Shown: positions 33,780 through 40,310 of the stretch, one piece after another | Layout: every line of letters starts with the position of its first letter | Position numbering within the stretch: the first letter of the stretch is position 1 | Assembly (NCBI GenBank): GCA_937858365.1 | Contig: CALLYK010000357.1 | Span: 1-40,310, forward strand | From: an uncultured Isosphaeraceae bacterium | Lineage (GTDB): Bacteria; Planctomycetota; Planctomycetia; Isosphaerales; Isosphaeraceae | Length of the DNA: 40,310 nucleotides | Reading direction: 5' to 3' | Notes under the pieces: model-generated | The model's input: only the letters and a program-made list of their open reading frames with translations | Databases searched by the model: none | What the model was told of the DNA's origin: nothing | Program-made: the position numbers and the translations under genes

Positions 33780-36700
33780 GTATGTGTCTCTTCGTCGTGG
33801 TTGGAAATTGGCGACCCTTGGGCCCGACGGCCTGAGAAGGCCCCCCAAACGATCAAGACCGCGAGCGCGGCCAGTCCGGCCGCCGAGACCTTCTTGCCCG
33901 TCGCGAACGAATCGGGCCCATATGTGTAAACCAGGCGATGCGAGCCGCTCTCGACGCGGGCGCCTCGCATCAGGCGATTGGTCGTCAGTACCTCGGCCGG
34001 TTCGTCGTCGATGGTCAAGCGCCACCCTGGATAGGCGACGTCGGCGAGCACCACCAGACCTGGCCGTTCCAAGGTCGCCTCCAGGACGACGCGCTGGGGC
34101 GTGTGCTCGACCACGCGGACCGACTCGTCGGGGCCGGGCGGCTGACGATCGAGGTTGCGGTCGAACCAATCGAGGTCGCGCGTCTCGACGAAGGCGATCT
34201 TGCGCAGGTCCAGCGTCTGGAAGCGCGAGTCGCTCCAAAAGGCGTCGCCCGGATAGAGCAACGACGCGATCTTGTCTTCACGGTCTTCCCGCTTCAGGCC
34301 GCGCACGGGCGCCCAGACGCGGACGTCATGCACGAGCCAGGCGCGCGGAAAGGCTGCGTGGTTCCGGAAGACCTGCCAGTCTTCCGACTTCGCCCAGGCG
34401 AGGCCGCCGTCGTTTTCGCCCAGTTCGCGCAGTTGCTCCTCCGTGGGGGCGATCATGGTGGACGACGGTAGAAACGCGGCGAACCCGCGCATCACTTCCT
34501 TCCAGCCGGCCGCGATCCGCGGCACCACGAAGTAGCGCGTGTTCCACAAGTCGAAACCCCTGCGCGGGTAATAGACCACCCGAGTGAGCTCCGGCACCCC
34601 CAGCATGCGGGCCAACTCGGGGTCTTGGACCCTCCGCTCGAACGGCGCGAAGAAGAAGTGGATGTCGTAAAGCTCGGTCGTGCCTTGCGTGATCGTGTAC
34701 TCGACCCCGTGGAGTAGGCCGTATTTCGGCTGGATCGTGTCGTACTCCCAGCGCACGAGGGTTTGGGCCCGGTCGAGCGCCGGCGTTTCCAGCCAGCCGG
34801 GCGGGTGCCAGAGGTCCATCCGATAAACACGGTAGGGGCCGTCGCTCGGCTCATCCTTCTCGGCCCGCGCGATCGCTTCGATCACCTTGGGCGGGTCGTC
34901 GTAAACCGACCGCGGCAGCGAGATCACCAATCGCCGATTGGCCGTCGCCAAGTCCGCGCTCGTCGCCAATAACAGCAAGACCGCCGCCGGACGCGGCCGT
35001 TTCCGAGCGAGCACCACCAAGAAGCCCGCGCCAACAAGCACACACATCGCATGGATGAGCGAAAACAAGGAGTGATGAAACGCCGTGTTGAGGTTGGCCG
35101 GGCCGAAAATGTCGGTGGCGCGGACGGCCCTTTGTTGGGCCCATGCGAGCAAGGGACCTTGAAACCACCAACCACTTGTGAGGGTCAGGAGTGTCAATGT
35201 GACGAAGACGCCCACGACGAGCAGCGACTGACGTGTCGCCCCGGCGCGCACGCGGTCCCAACCGTGACCGGCGAGCACCGCCAGCGCCACGCAACCGATC
35301 GTCCAGAGTTTGACCGGGAAGCGGAACGACTGGAAACCCGGCAAGAGCCGGCTCAAGAGCCAGTAGGGCCCGCCGTCGCCGTCGAGCACTTTCAAATCGA
35401 ACCGAAAGCCGCCGGCCTCGATCGGGTCGTGATAGCCGAAAAGGCGCGCCAGACCTGGGTGAAACCTCGCCCACCAGAGCGGTCCGGCGTACTCCCCTAG
35501 CGCGCCCAACGCGGTGATGACCAGGATCGCCGAGAACCAGGCGCGCCAGCGTGGGCCGTCGCGAAAGCCGAACCCGACCATCGCCAGGAGGAACGTCAGG
35601 CCGCCCATGTACAACGAGGGCACCCACGGTTTGGACGGCGCGCGCGGCGGCAAAATGTTGAGCCACGAGTGGTTCACCGGCATTGACGACCCATAAAACT
35701 CGGGGCAAAGCAACTCAATCGCGCGATGAGGCAAGACGCTGAAGGCGTAGGCGTCGTGGGGCGCTTCCTCGGCGGCCCGCATGCTCAGGCCGGTGAATTC
35801 GAGCACGGGCAGGAGCTGGGCCCCCGTGATGGCCCCTCCCGCCGACCCCGCGAGGAGCAAGCCCGCCAGGCCGACCACCACCCGTTTGCGGCCGTCCGCG
35901 GCGAACCGCTTCCAGGCCCAACGCGCCAGGGCCGTCCAGAAGACGATCGCCAAAACGACGCCAACCCCATTCAGAAGCGAGAAGACCTTGATGGTCCGCG
36001 TCACGTTGCGTATGGGGTCTTGGAAGGCGATCACGCGGGGCTCCGGCCTCGGCTTGTCGCTGGGGATGCGTTGGAGCCAGTCGGGAAAGTAGACGGCCGC
36101 CGCGAAGACCAGGGCCACCCAGACGAGAAGGCCAAGGCCAAACCAGACCCACGTCGCGGCCTTCCGTCGTGGCGCCGGCGGCGCCGCCAGGAGGGCCGCG
36201 TAGCCGGCCGAGCAAACGCCCACGAAATAGGCCGTTTGCGGGTCGCCGCCCAACGTTTGCATGGCCAAAACAATCGCCAATTCGGCCAGTCCCAGGCGTT
36301 TTCCTTGCCGAAGCCAGCGGTCGGCGGCGCGCAGACCCAGGGGGGCCCACGCCGCGCCGACGAGAAAGATGATGTTGCAATACTGGAAGAGGATCGGTCC
36401 GCCGAAGCCATATCCCAGAGCGGCGAGGCCCGCCCCCGATCGGCCCACGCCCAGCGTGCGCGCCAGGGCATACATCGCCCCCACGGCGAGCACGACGTGA
36501 AAGATCGTGTAAGCGCGCATACCCCATGCGTAAGACCAGAGGCCCCAGCCGTAAAGCACCTTGGGTGGATAGAGCACGGCCGCCGATGGGTTGCCCAAAA
36601 GGGGCATCCCCCCGTTCTCGCCCGGGTCCCAAAGTGGAACGCGACCCGCCTGCCATTCCGCCTGCACCTTGGCGTAAAGCGGATAGTAAAAGTGGCCGGA

Positions 36701-36808
36701 ATCGCGATACAGCGGCAGCTCGTCGCGAAAAAGCGTACCGTTGAAGACGACGAGGACCAGGGCCGTGAGGCAAGCGACCCCAAACAAGGGTCCAGCCCAA
36801 GGACGCAT
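33776..36808 (-). CDS. YfhO family multi-pass membrane protein
   Basis: A 1010-residue integral membrane protein of the YfhO/GT-C superfamily. Residues about 8-25 form the first helix; the segment with FRDSGHFYYPLY and PLWDPGENGGMPLLGNP is the GT-C-like first loop with its Asp residue. At least ten more hydrophobic helices run to about residue 620. The C-terminal part (about 630-970) is soluble and beta-rich, with VVLADVAYPGWRLTIDD, then a final helix (VSAAGLAALAVLIVWGAF). YfhO proteins in Firmicutes glycosylate lipoteichoic acid, so a lipid-linked sugar donor and an envelope acceptor are plausible. ATG 36808 is chosen; ATG 36826 is an alternative. Translation is coupled to the next gene. Confidence 0.9.
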   Translation of the reverse strand: MRPWAGPLFGVACLTALVLVVFNGTLFRDELPLYRDSGHFYYPLYAKVQAEWQAGRVPLWDPGENGGMPLLGNPSAAVLYPPKVLYGWGLWSYAWGMRAYTIFHVVLAVGAMYALARTLGVGRSGAGLAALGYGFGGPILFQYCNIIFLVGAAWAPLGLRAADRWLRQGKRLGLAELAIVLAMQTLGGDPQTAYFVGVCSAGYAALLAAPPAPRRKAATWVWFGLGLLVWVALVFAAAVYFPDWLQRIPSDKPRPEPRVIAFQDPIRNVTRTIKVFSLLNGVGVVLAIVFWTALARWAWKRFAADGRKRVVVGLAGLLLAGSAGGAITGAQLLPVLEFTGLSMRAAEEAPHDAYAFSVLPHRAIELLCPEFYGSSMPVNHSWLNILPPRAPSKPWVPSLYMGGLTFLLAMVGFGFRDGPRWRAWFSAILVITALGALGEYAGPLWWARFHPGLARLFGYHDPIEAGGFRFDLKVLDGDGGPYWLLSRLLPGFQSFRFPVKLWTIGCVALAVLAGHGWDRVRAGATRQSLLVVGVFVTLTLLTLTSGWWFQGPLLAWAQQRAVRATDIFGPANLNTAFHHSLFSLIHAMCVLVGAGFLVVLARKRPRPAAVLLLLATSADLATANRRLVISLPRSVYDDPPKVIEAIARAEKDEPSDGPYRVYRMDLWHPPGWLETPALDRAQTLVRWEYDTIQPKYGLLHGVEYTITQGTTELYDIHFFFAPFERRVQDPELARMLGVPELTRVVYYPRRGFDLWNTRYFVVPRIAAGWKEVMRGFAAFLPSSTMIAPTEEQLRELGENDGGLAWAKSEDWQVFRNHAAFPRAWLVHDVRVWAPVRGLKREDREDKIASLLYPGDAFWSDSRFQTLDLRKIAFVETRDLDWFDRNLDRQPPGPDESVRVVEHTPQRVVLEATLERPGLVVLADVAYPGWRLTIDDEPAEVLTTNRLMRGARVESGSHRLVYTYGPDSFATGKKVSAAGLAALAVLIVWGAFSGRRAQGSPISNHDEETHT

Positions 36809-36935
36809 GAATGGACCCCCGCGCATCGAGGAACGTCTCGCCCCGCTCGATCCTAGCACAACGACCGCGAAGAACGAGACGGCGCCTGGGGCCCTTTCCA
36901 GGGCCACCGGCGCCGTCCGGGTTGGGCGCTCACAA

Positions 36936-38297
36936 TCAGTACGTCGCGTCGATGGCGAAGGGGGCGTGGATCGTCTTCACCGCGGCGGCCTTCTCGGCCT
37001 TGGGGGGCACCAGGCCCTTGCGGGGGTCGGGCGCGGTCCCGTCGGTGCCTGGAGGCAGCTTGGGCAGTTCCACCTTCTTGTTCTCGCCGGTCAGCGCGTG
37101 CATGAAGGCGACCAGGTCCTTCTTCTCCTGGGCCGTCAGTCCCAATTTCTTCATGTCTTTGTCGAGATAGGGATTGGCGTTGCCGCCTCGGTCGTAAAAG
37201 TCGATCACGGCCTCCAAGGTCTTCTCGCTACCGTCGTGCAGGTAGGGGGCCGTCTTCACAACGTCACGCAGACCGGGGGTCTTGAAGGCGCCGAGGCTTG
37301 CGTTCTGCTTGGCGCCGATCGGTTCGATGGCCCACCGGCCGAGGTCGGCGAACTGTTTGGTCTTCTCGTCCCAGCCGACGCCCAGATTGTGGAACTTCTC
37401 GTCGGAGAAGTTGAAGCCGACATGGCACTTCGAGCACTGCGCCTTCTGCAGGACGACGTCGGCGAACTTGGCGCGGTCGGGGTCGTTGTTGTCGAGGCGG
37501 ATGCCGAAAAGGACCATACCACGCTTCTGTTCGTCGGAAAGGGCCTTGGCGTTGCCGTTCGCGTATTTGTCGTAGGCCGAATTGCCGGAAAGGGAGGCGA
37601 CGCGCTCGAACGTGGCGACCGCCTTGGCGAAGCCGTCGAGAGTCACGTTCGTGCCGAAGACCTTGCGGAACTGGTCTCGATAACCGGGGACCTCCCGTAA
37701 ACGCTCGATGATTTGCTTATAATTCTGTTCGCCCATTTCGATCGGGTTTTGGATCGGTCCCTGGGCCTGCCCCTCCAGCGAAGGGGCCCGGCCGTCCCAG
37801 AACATCGTCTTGCCGTAGGCGCCGTTGATCACGGTCGGGGCGCTTCGGCCCCCTTTTTGGCCGTCGATCCCGGTGGAGACGGGGGCCTGGTCGGTCCAGC
37901 CTTTCTCGGGGTTGTGGCAGGTGGCGCAGCTCACCGTGTTGTTCAAGGAAACACGCGTGTCGAAATAAAGCTGGCGCCCGAGTTCATATTTTCCCTTGGT
38001 GATGGGATTGCCGGGGGGCACCGCCACGTTGAAGAACGACTGCGCGTGTCCCAGGGGCACGTCCACGCTCATCGGTTCGTCCTGTATGAGCGACTCGTCC
38101 GGGAACTCGTAGAGCCACCAAGCGGGGCCCGCGCCGGCGCCTGGGTCGGTCACGCTCGCGGCGATGGACTTGCCGTCGATCGCGGGCGCCTGGGCCGCCT
38201 TCTGGGTCGCGAGGGCCGGGGACGAAAAGACCGCCGCCAACGCCCAAGCGGCGAAGGCACCTGTGAGGGCCGTTGAGACATGTCGGAAGACCAACAT
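36936..38297 (-). CDS. Di-heme cytochrome c peroxidase (CCP/MauG family)
   Basis: A 453-residue periplasmic enzyme with two c-type hemes. Residues 1-30 are a signal peptide ending ALA. The heme motifs are CATCH (124-128) and CSKCH (288-292). NPIEMG, FWDGRAPSLEGQ and APYLHDGSEKTLEAVIDFYDRGGN are the family segments of this peroxidase class, which reduces hydrogen peroxide with electrons from a small cytochrome c. The C-terminal tail is Lys/Pro-rich. GAGGAG about 8 nt upstream of ATG 38297 fits. The paired motifs with Met of NPIEMG favour the peroxidase over MauG-type. The gene is divergent from the thioesterase gene, 126 nt away. Confidence 0.93.
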   Translation of the reverse strand: MLVFRHVSTALTGAFAAWALAAVFSSPALATQKAAQAPAIDGKSIAASVTDPGAGAGPAWWLYEFPDESLIQDEPMSVDVPLGHAQSFFNVAVPPGNPITKGKYELGRQLYFDTRVSLNNTVSCATCHNPEKGWTDQAPVSTGIDGQKGGRSAPTVINGAYGKTMFWDGRAPSLEGQAQGPIQNPIEMGEQNYKQIIERLREVPGYRDQFRKVFGTNVTLDGFAKAVATFERVASLSGNSAYDKYANGNAKALSDEQKRGMVLFGIRLDNNDPDRAKFADVVLQKAQCSKCHVGFNFSDEKFHNLGVGWDEKTKQFADLGRWAIEPIGAKQNASLGAFKTPGLRDVVKTAPYLHDGSEKTLEAVIDFYDRGGNANPYLDKDMKKLGLTAQEKKDLVAFMHALTGENKKVELPKLPPGTDGTAPDPRKGLVPPKAEKAAAVKTIHAPFAIDATY

Positions 38298-38423
38298 CGG
38301 TCGTGCTCCTCGTTTGTCGATATCTTGTGGGAAAAAGGGCCGCGAAATCGCCTGGCACGCCCTGACTCACGCGATTATGGTAGGCCCATCGGGGAGGGTC
38401 AATGGGCCAAGCGGGGGCGGACG

Positions 38424-38828
38424 ATGAAGGCGGTCCCAAGAACGGGCATGGTCGGTCGCAGCACCTTCCTCGTTGACGAGTCCAAGCGGATTTCCTTCGT
38501 GGATGAGAAGATGCCCGCGGTGCTCGCCACGCCCTGGCTGGTCGCCCATCTGGAATACACGGCGCGCGACGCGATCGCGGCCTGCCTCGACCCCAACGAA
38601 CGGAGCGTCGGCACGTTCCTCGAAGTGGAGCACCTCGCCCCCACACCCGAGGGGATGGCCGTCCACTGCTCGGCCAGGGTCATTCATGTCGATGGCCCAG
38701 TGGTCACGTTCCAGGTCGACGCCCGCGACGAGGTCGAACCGATCGCCAAGGGCCTCCACAAAAGGCGGATCATCGACACCACGCGGTTCGCCAAGCGGGT
38801 CGCGCGTAAGAAGGCCCCGAAAGGATGA
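38424..38828 (+). CDS. Hotdog thioesterase, FlK-like
   Basis: A 134-residue single-domain hotdog protein of the fluoroacetyl-CoA-specific thioesterase (FlK) type. The putative catalytic set is Thr36 (LATPWLV), Glu44 (HLEYTAR) and His70 (VEHLAPT). The spacings of 8 and 26 equal those of Thr42, Glu50 and His76 in FlK, which supports the assignment strongly. Most bacterial relatives have unknown acyl-CoA or acyl-carrier substrates, and fluoroacetate resistance is not implied. The frame opens at 38280 inside the peroxidase gene, but ATG 38424 has GGGGGCGG just upstream. Lysine-rich C-terminus. Confidence 0.85.
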   Translation: MKAVPRTGMVGRSTFLVDESKRISFVDEKMPAVLATPWLVAHLEYTARDAIAACLDPNERSVGTFLEVEHLAPTPEGMAVHCSARVIHVDGPVVTFQVDARDEVEPIAKGLHKRRIIDTTRFAKRVARKKAPKG

Positions 38829-38984
38829 GACGGTCCCCATGGACCTTCGGGCCGGCGTCAGGGACGACTTGACCGGACGGCCCCCCATGACCGACAATCT
38901 TGGGTAGGTCGTGCGCCCGCCACTCCCCTTCAAACGGTGGGCCCCTCTCTCACAATTCGACATCAGGCAAGTCGGAGTCGAGTC

Positions 38985-39287
38985 ATGACTCTTGATGAGT
39001 GCCGTGGCGTCCTCGCGGGGATTCGCAGGCGTCAGGGGACCCGTTGGCCGGTCGTCCGGGTCGACGCGGATGGTTCCGTGCTCCGTGGTCGGGTCATCCA
39101 CGCCGACAGCGACCCGGACTCCGGTCACGATCCGCTCTCCCCCTTCGGCACGATCACGATCGCTCCCCTCGGACTGGCGAGCGCGAATGAGACCATCCTG
39201 CAAATCGCGGCGCTCGCGTTGGGGTCCATCAGCGACCATCAGGTCGACCCGGCCGACCGGTACGCCCCCCTGGCCGCAACGCGCTAA
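38985..39287 (+). CDS. Small unknown protein
   Basis: A 100-residue protein with no recognised family. It starts MTLDECRGVLAGIRRRQG, has a strand-rich middle (VVRVDADGSVLRGRVIHAD, GTITIAPLGL) and ends in a polar tail. GGAG 8 nt upstream supports ATG 38985. It lies 156 nt after the thioesterase gene and is followed by a strong hairpin. The beta-rich middle could be a small nucleic-acid or ligand-binding barrel, but that is a guess. Confidence 0.65.
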   Translation: MTLDECRGVLAGIRRRQGTRWPVVRVDADGSVLRGRVIHADSDPDSGHDPLSPFGTITIAPLGLASANETILQIAALALGSISDHQVDPADRYAPLAATR

Positions 39288-39295
39288 GTCCAGCG

Positions 39296-39315
39296 GGCGC
39301 GTCGTCCGACGCGCC
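39296..39315. terminator. Hairpin after the small unknown gene
   Basis: GGCGCGTCG (39296-39304) and CGACGCGCC (39307-39315) form a perfect 9-bp stem 9 nt after the stop at 39287. It has no T-run, but its position between two plus-strand genes suits a terminator. Confidence 0.5.
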
Positions 39316-39407
39316 ACCCGATATGGCACCGCACCCGCGGTTCCTTTAGAATGCCGGCGAAGCGGCCGCGTTCAGCAAGGCCGCGTTTGCCCACCCGAGC
39401 GCGCACC

Positions 39408-40310
39408 ATGACCACGAACTCGCCGTCGCCGAGCAACACGCAAACCATCGTCCTCGATCGCCGAGGCGGCTGCTTTCGCTGGGCCCTCTTACCGATCTTC
39501 CTGCTCTCCCTGATGATGAATTGCGCCTGGCTGGGCACGGTGACGCCGTCGGTCCCACATCGCCTGACCGAGAACTATTACGCGGGCCCGTTCACGGCGA
39601 AGGCGAAGGTCGCCATCGTCGAGGTGACGGGCCTGATCATGGACGGTTCGGCCGAACACGCGATCAAGCAACTCAAACAGGCCCGCGAGGACGACGCCGT
39701 GAAGGCGGTCGTCATGCGCGTGGACTCCCCCGGCGGCACCGTCTCGGGCTCAGACCGGATCTGGCGCGAGGTCGAACTCCTGGTGCGAGGGACCGACAAG
39801 AAAGGGACCAATCGCAAGCCCGTGGTCGTCTCCATGGGGGGCACCGCCGCGTCGGGCGGCTACTACGTCTCAGCCCCCGCCGACGTGATCTTCGCCGAAC
39901 CCACCACCATGACAGGTTCCATCGGCGTCATCATGGAAATCCCCCAACTTCATAAGTTGATGGAAAAAGTGGGGGTCGAATTCGCCACGATCACCACCGG
40001 CGAATTCAAGGACATGGGCTCGATGTATCGGCCCATGACCCCCTCCGAACAAGCCCGCTGGCGCGAGACGATCGACGTGGCCTACCAACGCTTCGTGCGG
40101 ATCGTCGCCGAGGGTCGCAAGCTGGAACTCGCGCCCACGCTGGCCCTCGCCAACGGCAAGGTCTACACCGCCAAAGAGGCCCGCGACCTCAAACTGGTGG
40201 ACCACCTGGGCTACCTCGACGACGCGATCGAAGAGGCCCAGCGCCGGGCCAAGGTGAACGAGGTCAAGGTGGTCAAGTACGCCCGATCGCTCGGCCTGGA
40301 GGGCCTGCTC
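39408..40310 (+). CDS. sppA: SppA-type signal peptide peptidase, partial
   Basis: The first 301 codons of a protein that continues beyond the right edge. Residues 22-44 (CFRWALLPIFLLSLMMNCAWLG) are an N-terminal membrane anchor. The rest is a family S49 serine protease of the crotonase fold: VDSPGGTVSGSD near 105-116, SMGGTAASGGYYVSA with the nucleophile Ser149, MTGSIGVI near 168-175 and TTGEFKDMGS with the general-base Lys201 (as in bacterial SppA). It degrades cleaved signal peptides or membrane peptides. The ATG at 39408 lacks an obvious ribosome binding site. Full length cannot be judged from here. Confidence 0.9.
   Translation, partial: MTTNSPSPSNTQTIVLDRRGGCFRWALLPIFLLSLMMNCAWLGTVTPSVPHRLTENYYAGPFTAKAKVAIVEVTGLIMDGSAEHAIKQLKQAREDDAVKAVVMRVDSPGGTVSGSDRIWREVELLVRGTDKKGTNRKPVVVSMGGTAASGGYYVSAPADVIFAEPTTMTGSIGVIMEIPQLHKLMEKVGVEFATITTGEFKDMGSMYRPMTPSEQARWRETIDVAYQRFVRIVAEGRKLELAPTLALANGKVYTAKEARDLKLVDHLGYLDDAIEEAQRRAKVNEVKVVKYARSLGLEGLL

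Noticed and set aside
33780-34238. Upstream extension of the secreted protein gene
   Set aside because: The frame continues, but this part lies inside the YfhO gene and has Arg/Ala-rich shadow composition. The ATGA overlap and signal peptide at 33779 fix the start.
1-40310. CRISPR array, insertion sequences, prophage or toxin-antitoxin genes
   Set aside because: No regularly spaced direct repeats, transposase or integrase motifs, terminal inverted repeats with target duplications, or toxin-antitoxin pair were seen on reading both strands by eye.

Overview
The window reads as a chromosomal segment of a high-GC planctomycete, most likely from the Isosphaeraceae/Gemmatales side of the phylum. 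The grounds are: a giant (about 3.7 kb-residue) secreted beta-helix/Ig protein that opens with the planctomycete LEPR-XLL-like motif (LEALESRTLL); a DUF1573 lipoprotein-like secreted protein; a Tat-exported Gfo/Idh/MocA oxidoreductase; a di-heme cytochrome c peroxidase; lipid A-type acyltransferase; and strongly G/C-ending codons. The assignment is inference from gene content. No rRNA, tRNA, insertion sequence, phage gene or CRISPR array was seen.

Layout. 1-217: edge region with a very strong hairpin. 218-1805 (minus): small receiver-fold-like protein followed by an Mrp/ApbC Fe-S carrier ATPase. 1950-3248 (plus): MGT/UGT-type glycosyltransferase, tail to tail with a DUF1573 secreted protein (3255-4277, minus). 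4694-7651 (plus): a one-helix membrane protein, then hslV-hslU with overlapping start/stop and a 180-residue unknown protein 18 nt further on. 7652-8730: a 1.08 kb gene-free stretch with several hairpins. 8731-9648 (minus): CPBP intramembrane protease, divergent from tyrS (9759-10982), which is followed closely by a Gfo/Idh/MocA oxidoreductase and an LpxL/HtrB-like acyltransferase. 13260-24476 (minus): the giant secreted protein, bounded by a bidirectional hairpin terminator downstream and a good sigma70-like promoter upstream. 24962-29140 (minus): class III fructose-1,6-bisphosphatase, GH13 glycosidase and HAD phosphatase in one likely operon. 29237-29596 (minus): winged-helix regulator, divergent from icd (29740-31188), which leads into an orphan molybdopterin-oxidoreductase-like small secreted protein and a Tat-exported oxidoreductase. 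33096-36808 (minus): a YfhO-type membrane protein coupled by an ATGA overlap to a secreted protein of unknown function. 36936-38297 (minus): di-heme cytochrome c peroxidase, divergent from an FlK-like hotdog thioesterase. The right edge holds a small unknown protein and the 5' part of an SppA-type signal peptide peptidase.

How they fit together. Much of the window is house-keeping metabolism and envelope work: protein quality control (HslVU), tyrosyl-tRNA charging, TCA cycle (Icd), gluconeogenesis linked to alpha-glucan handling (Fbp-GH13-HAD), Fe-S assembly (Mrp), and outer envelope lipids and proteins (acyltransferase, YfhO, SppA, DUF1573). The most unusual items are the giant protein, whose N-terminal subtilase-like domain carries Glu where His is expected and whose remainder is a mosaic of repeated Ig and beta-helix modules; the HslVU-linked unknown protein; the YfhO-coupled secreted protein; the uneven codon use in icd; and the structured gene-free region at 7.65-8.73 kb.
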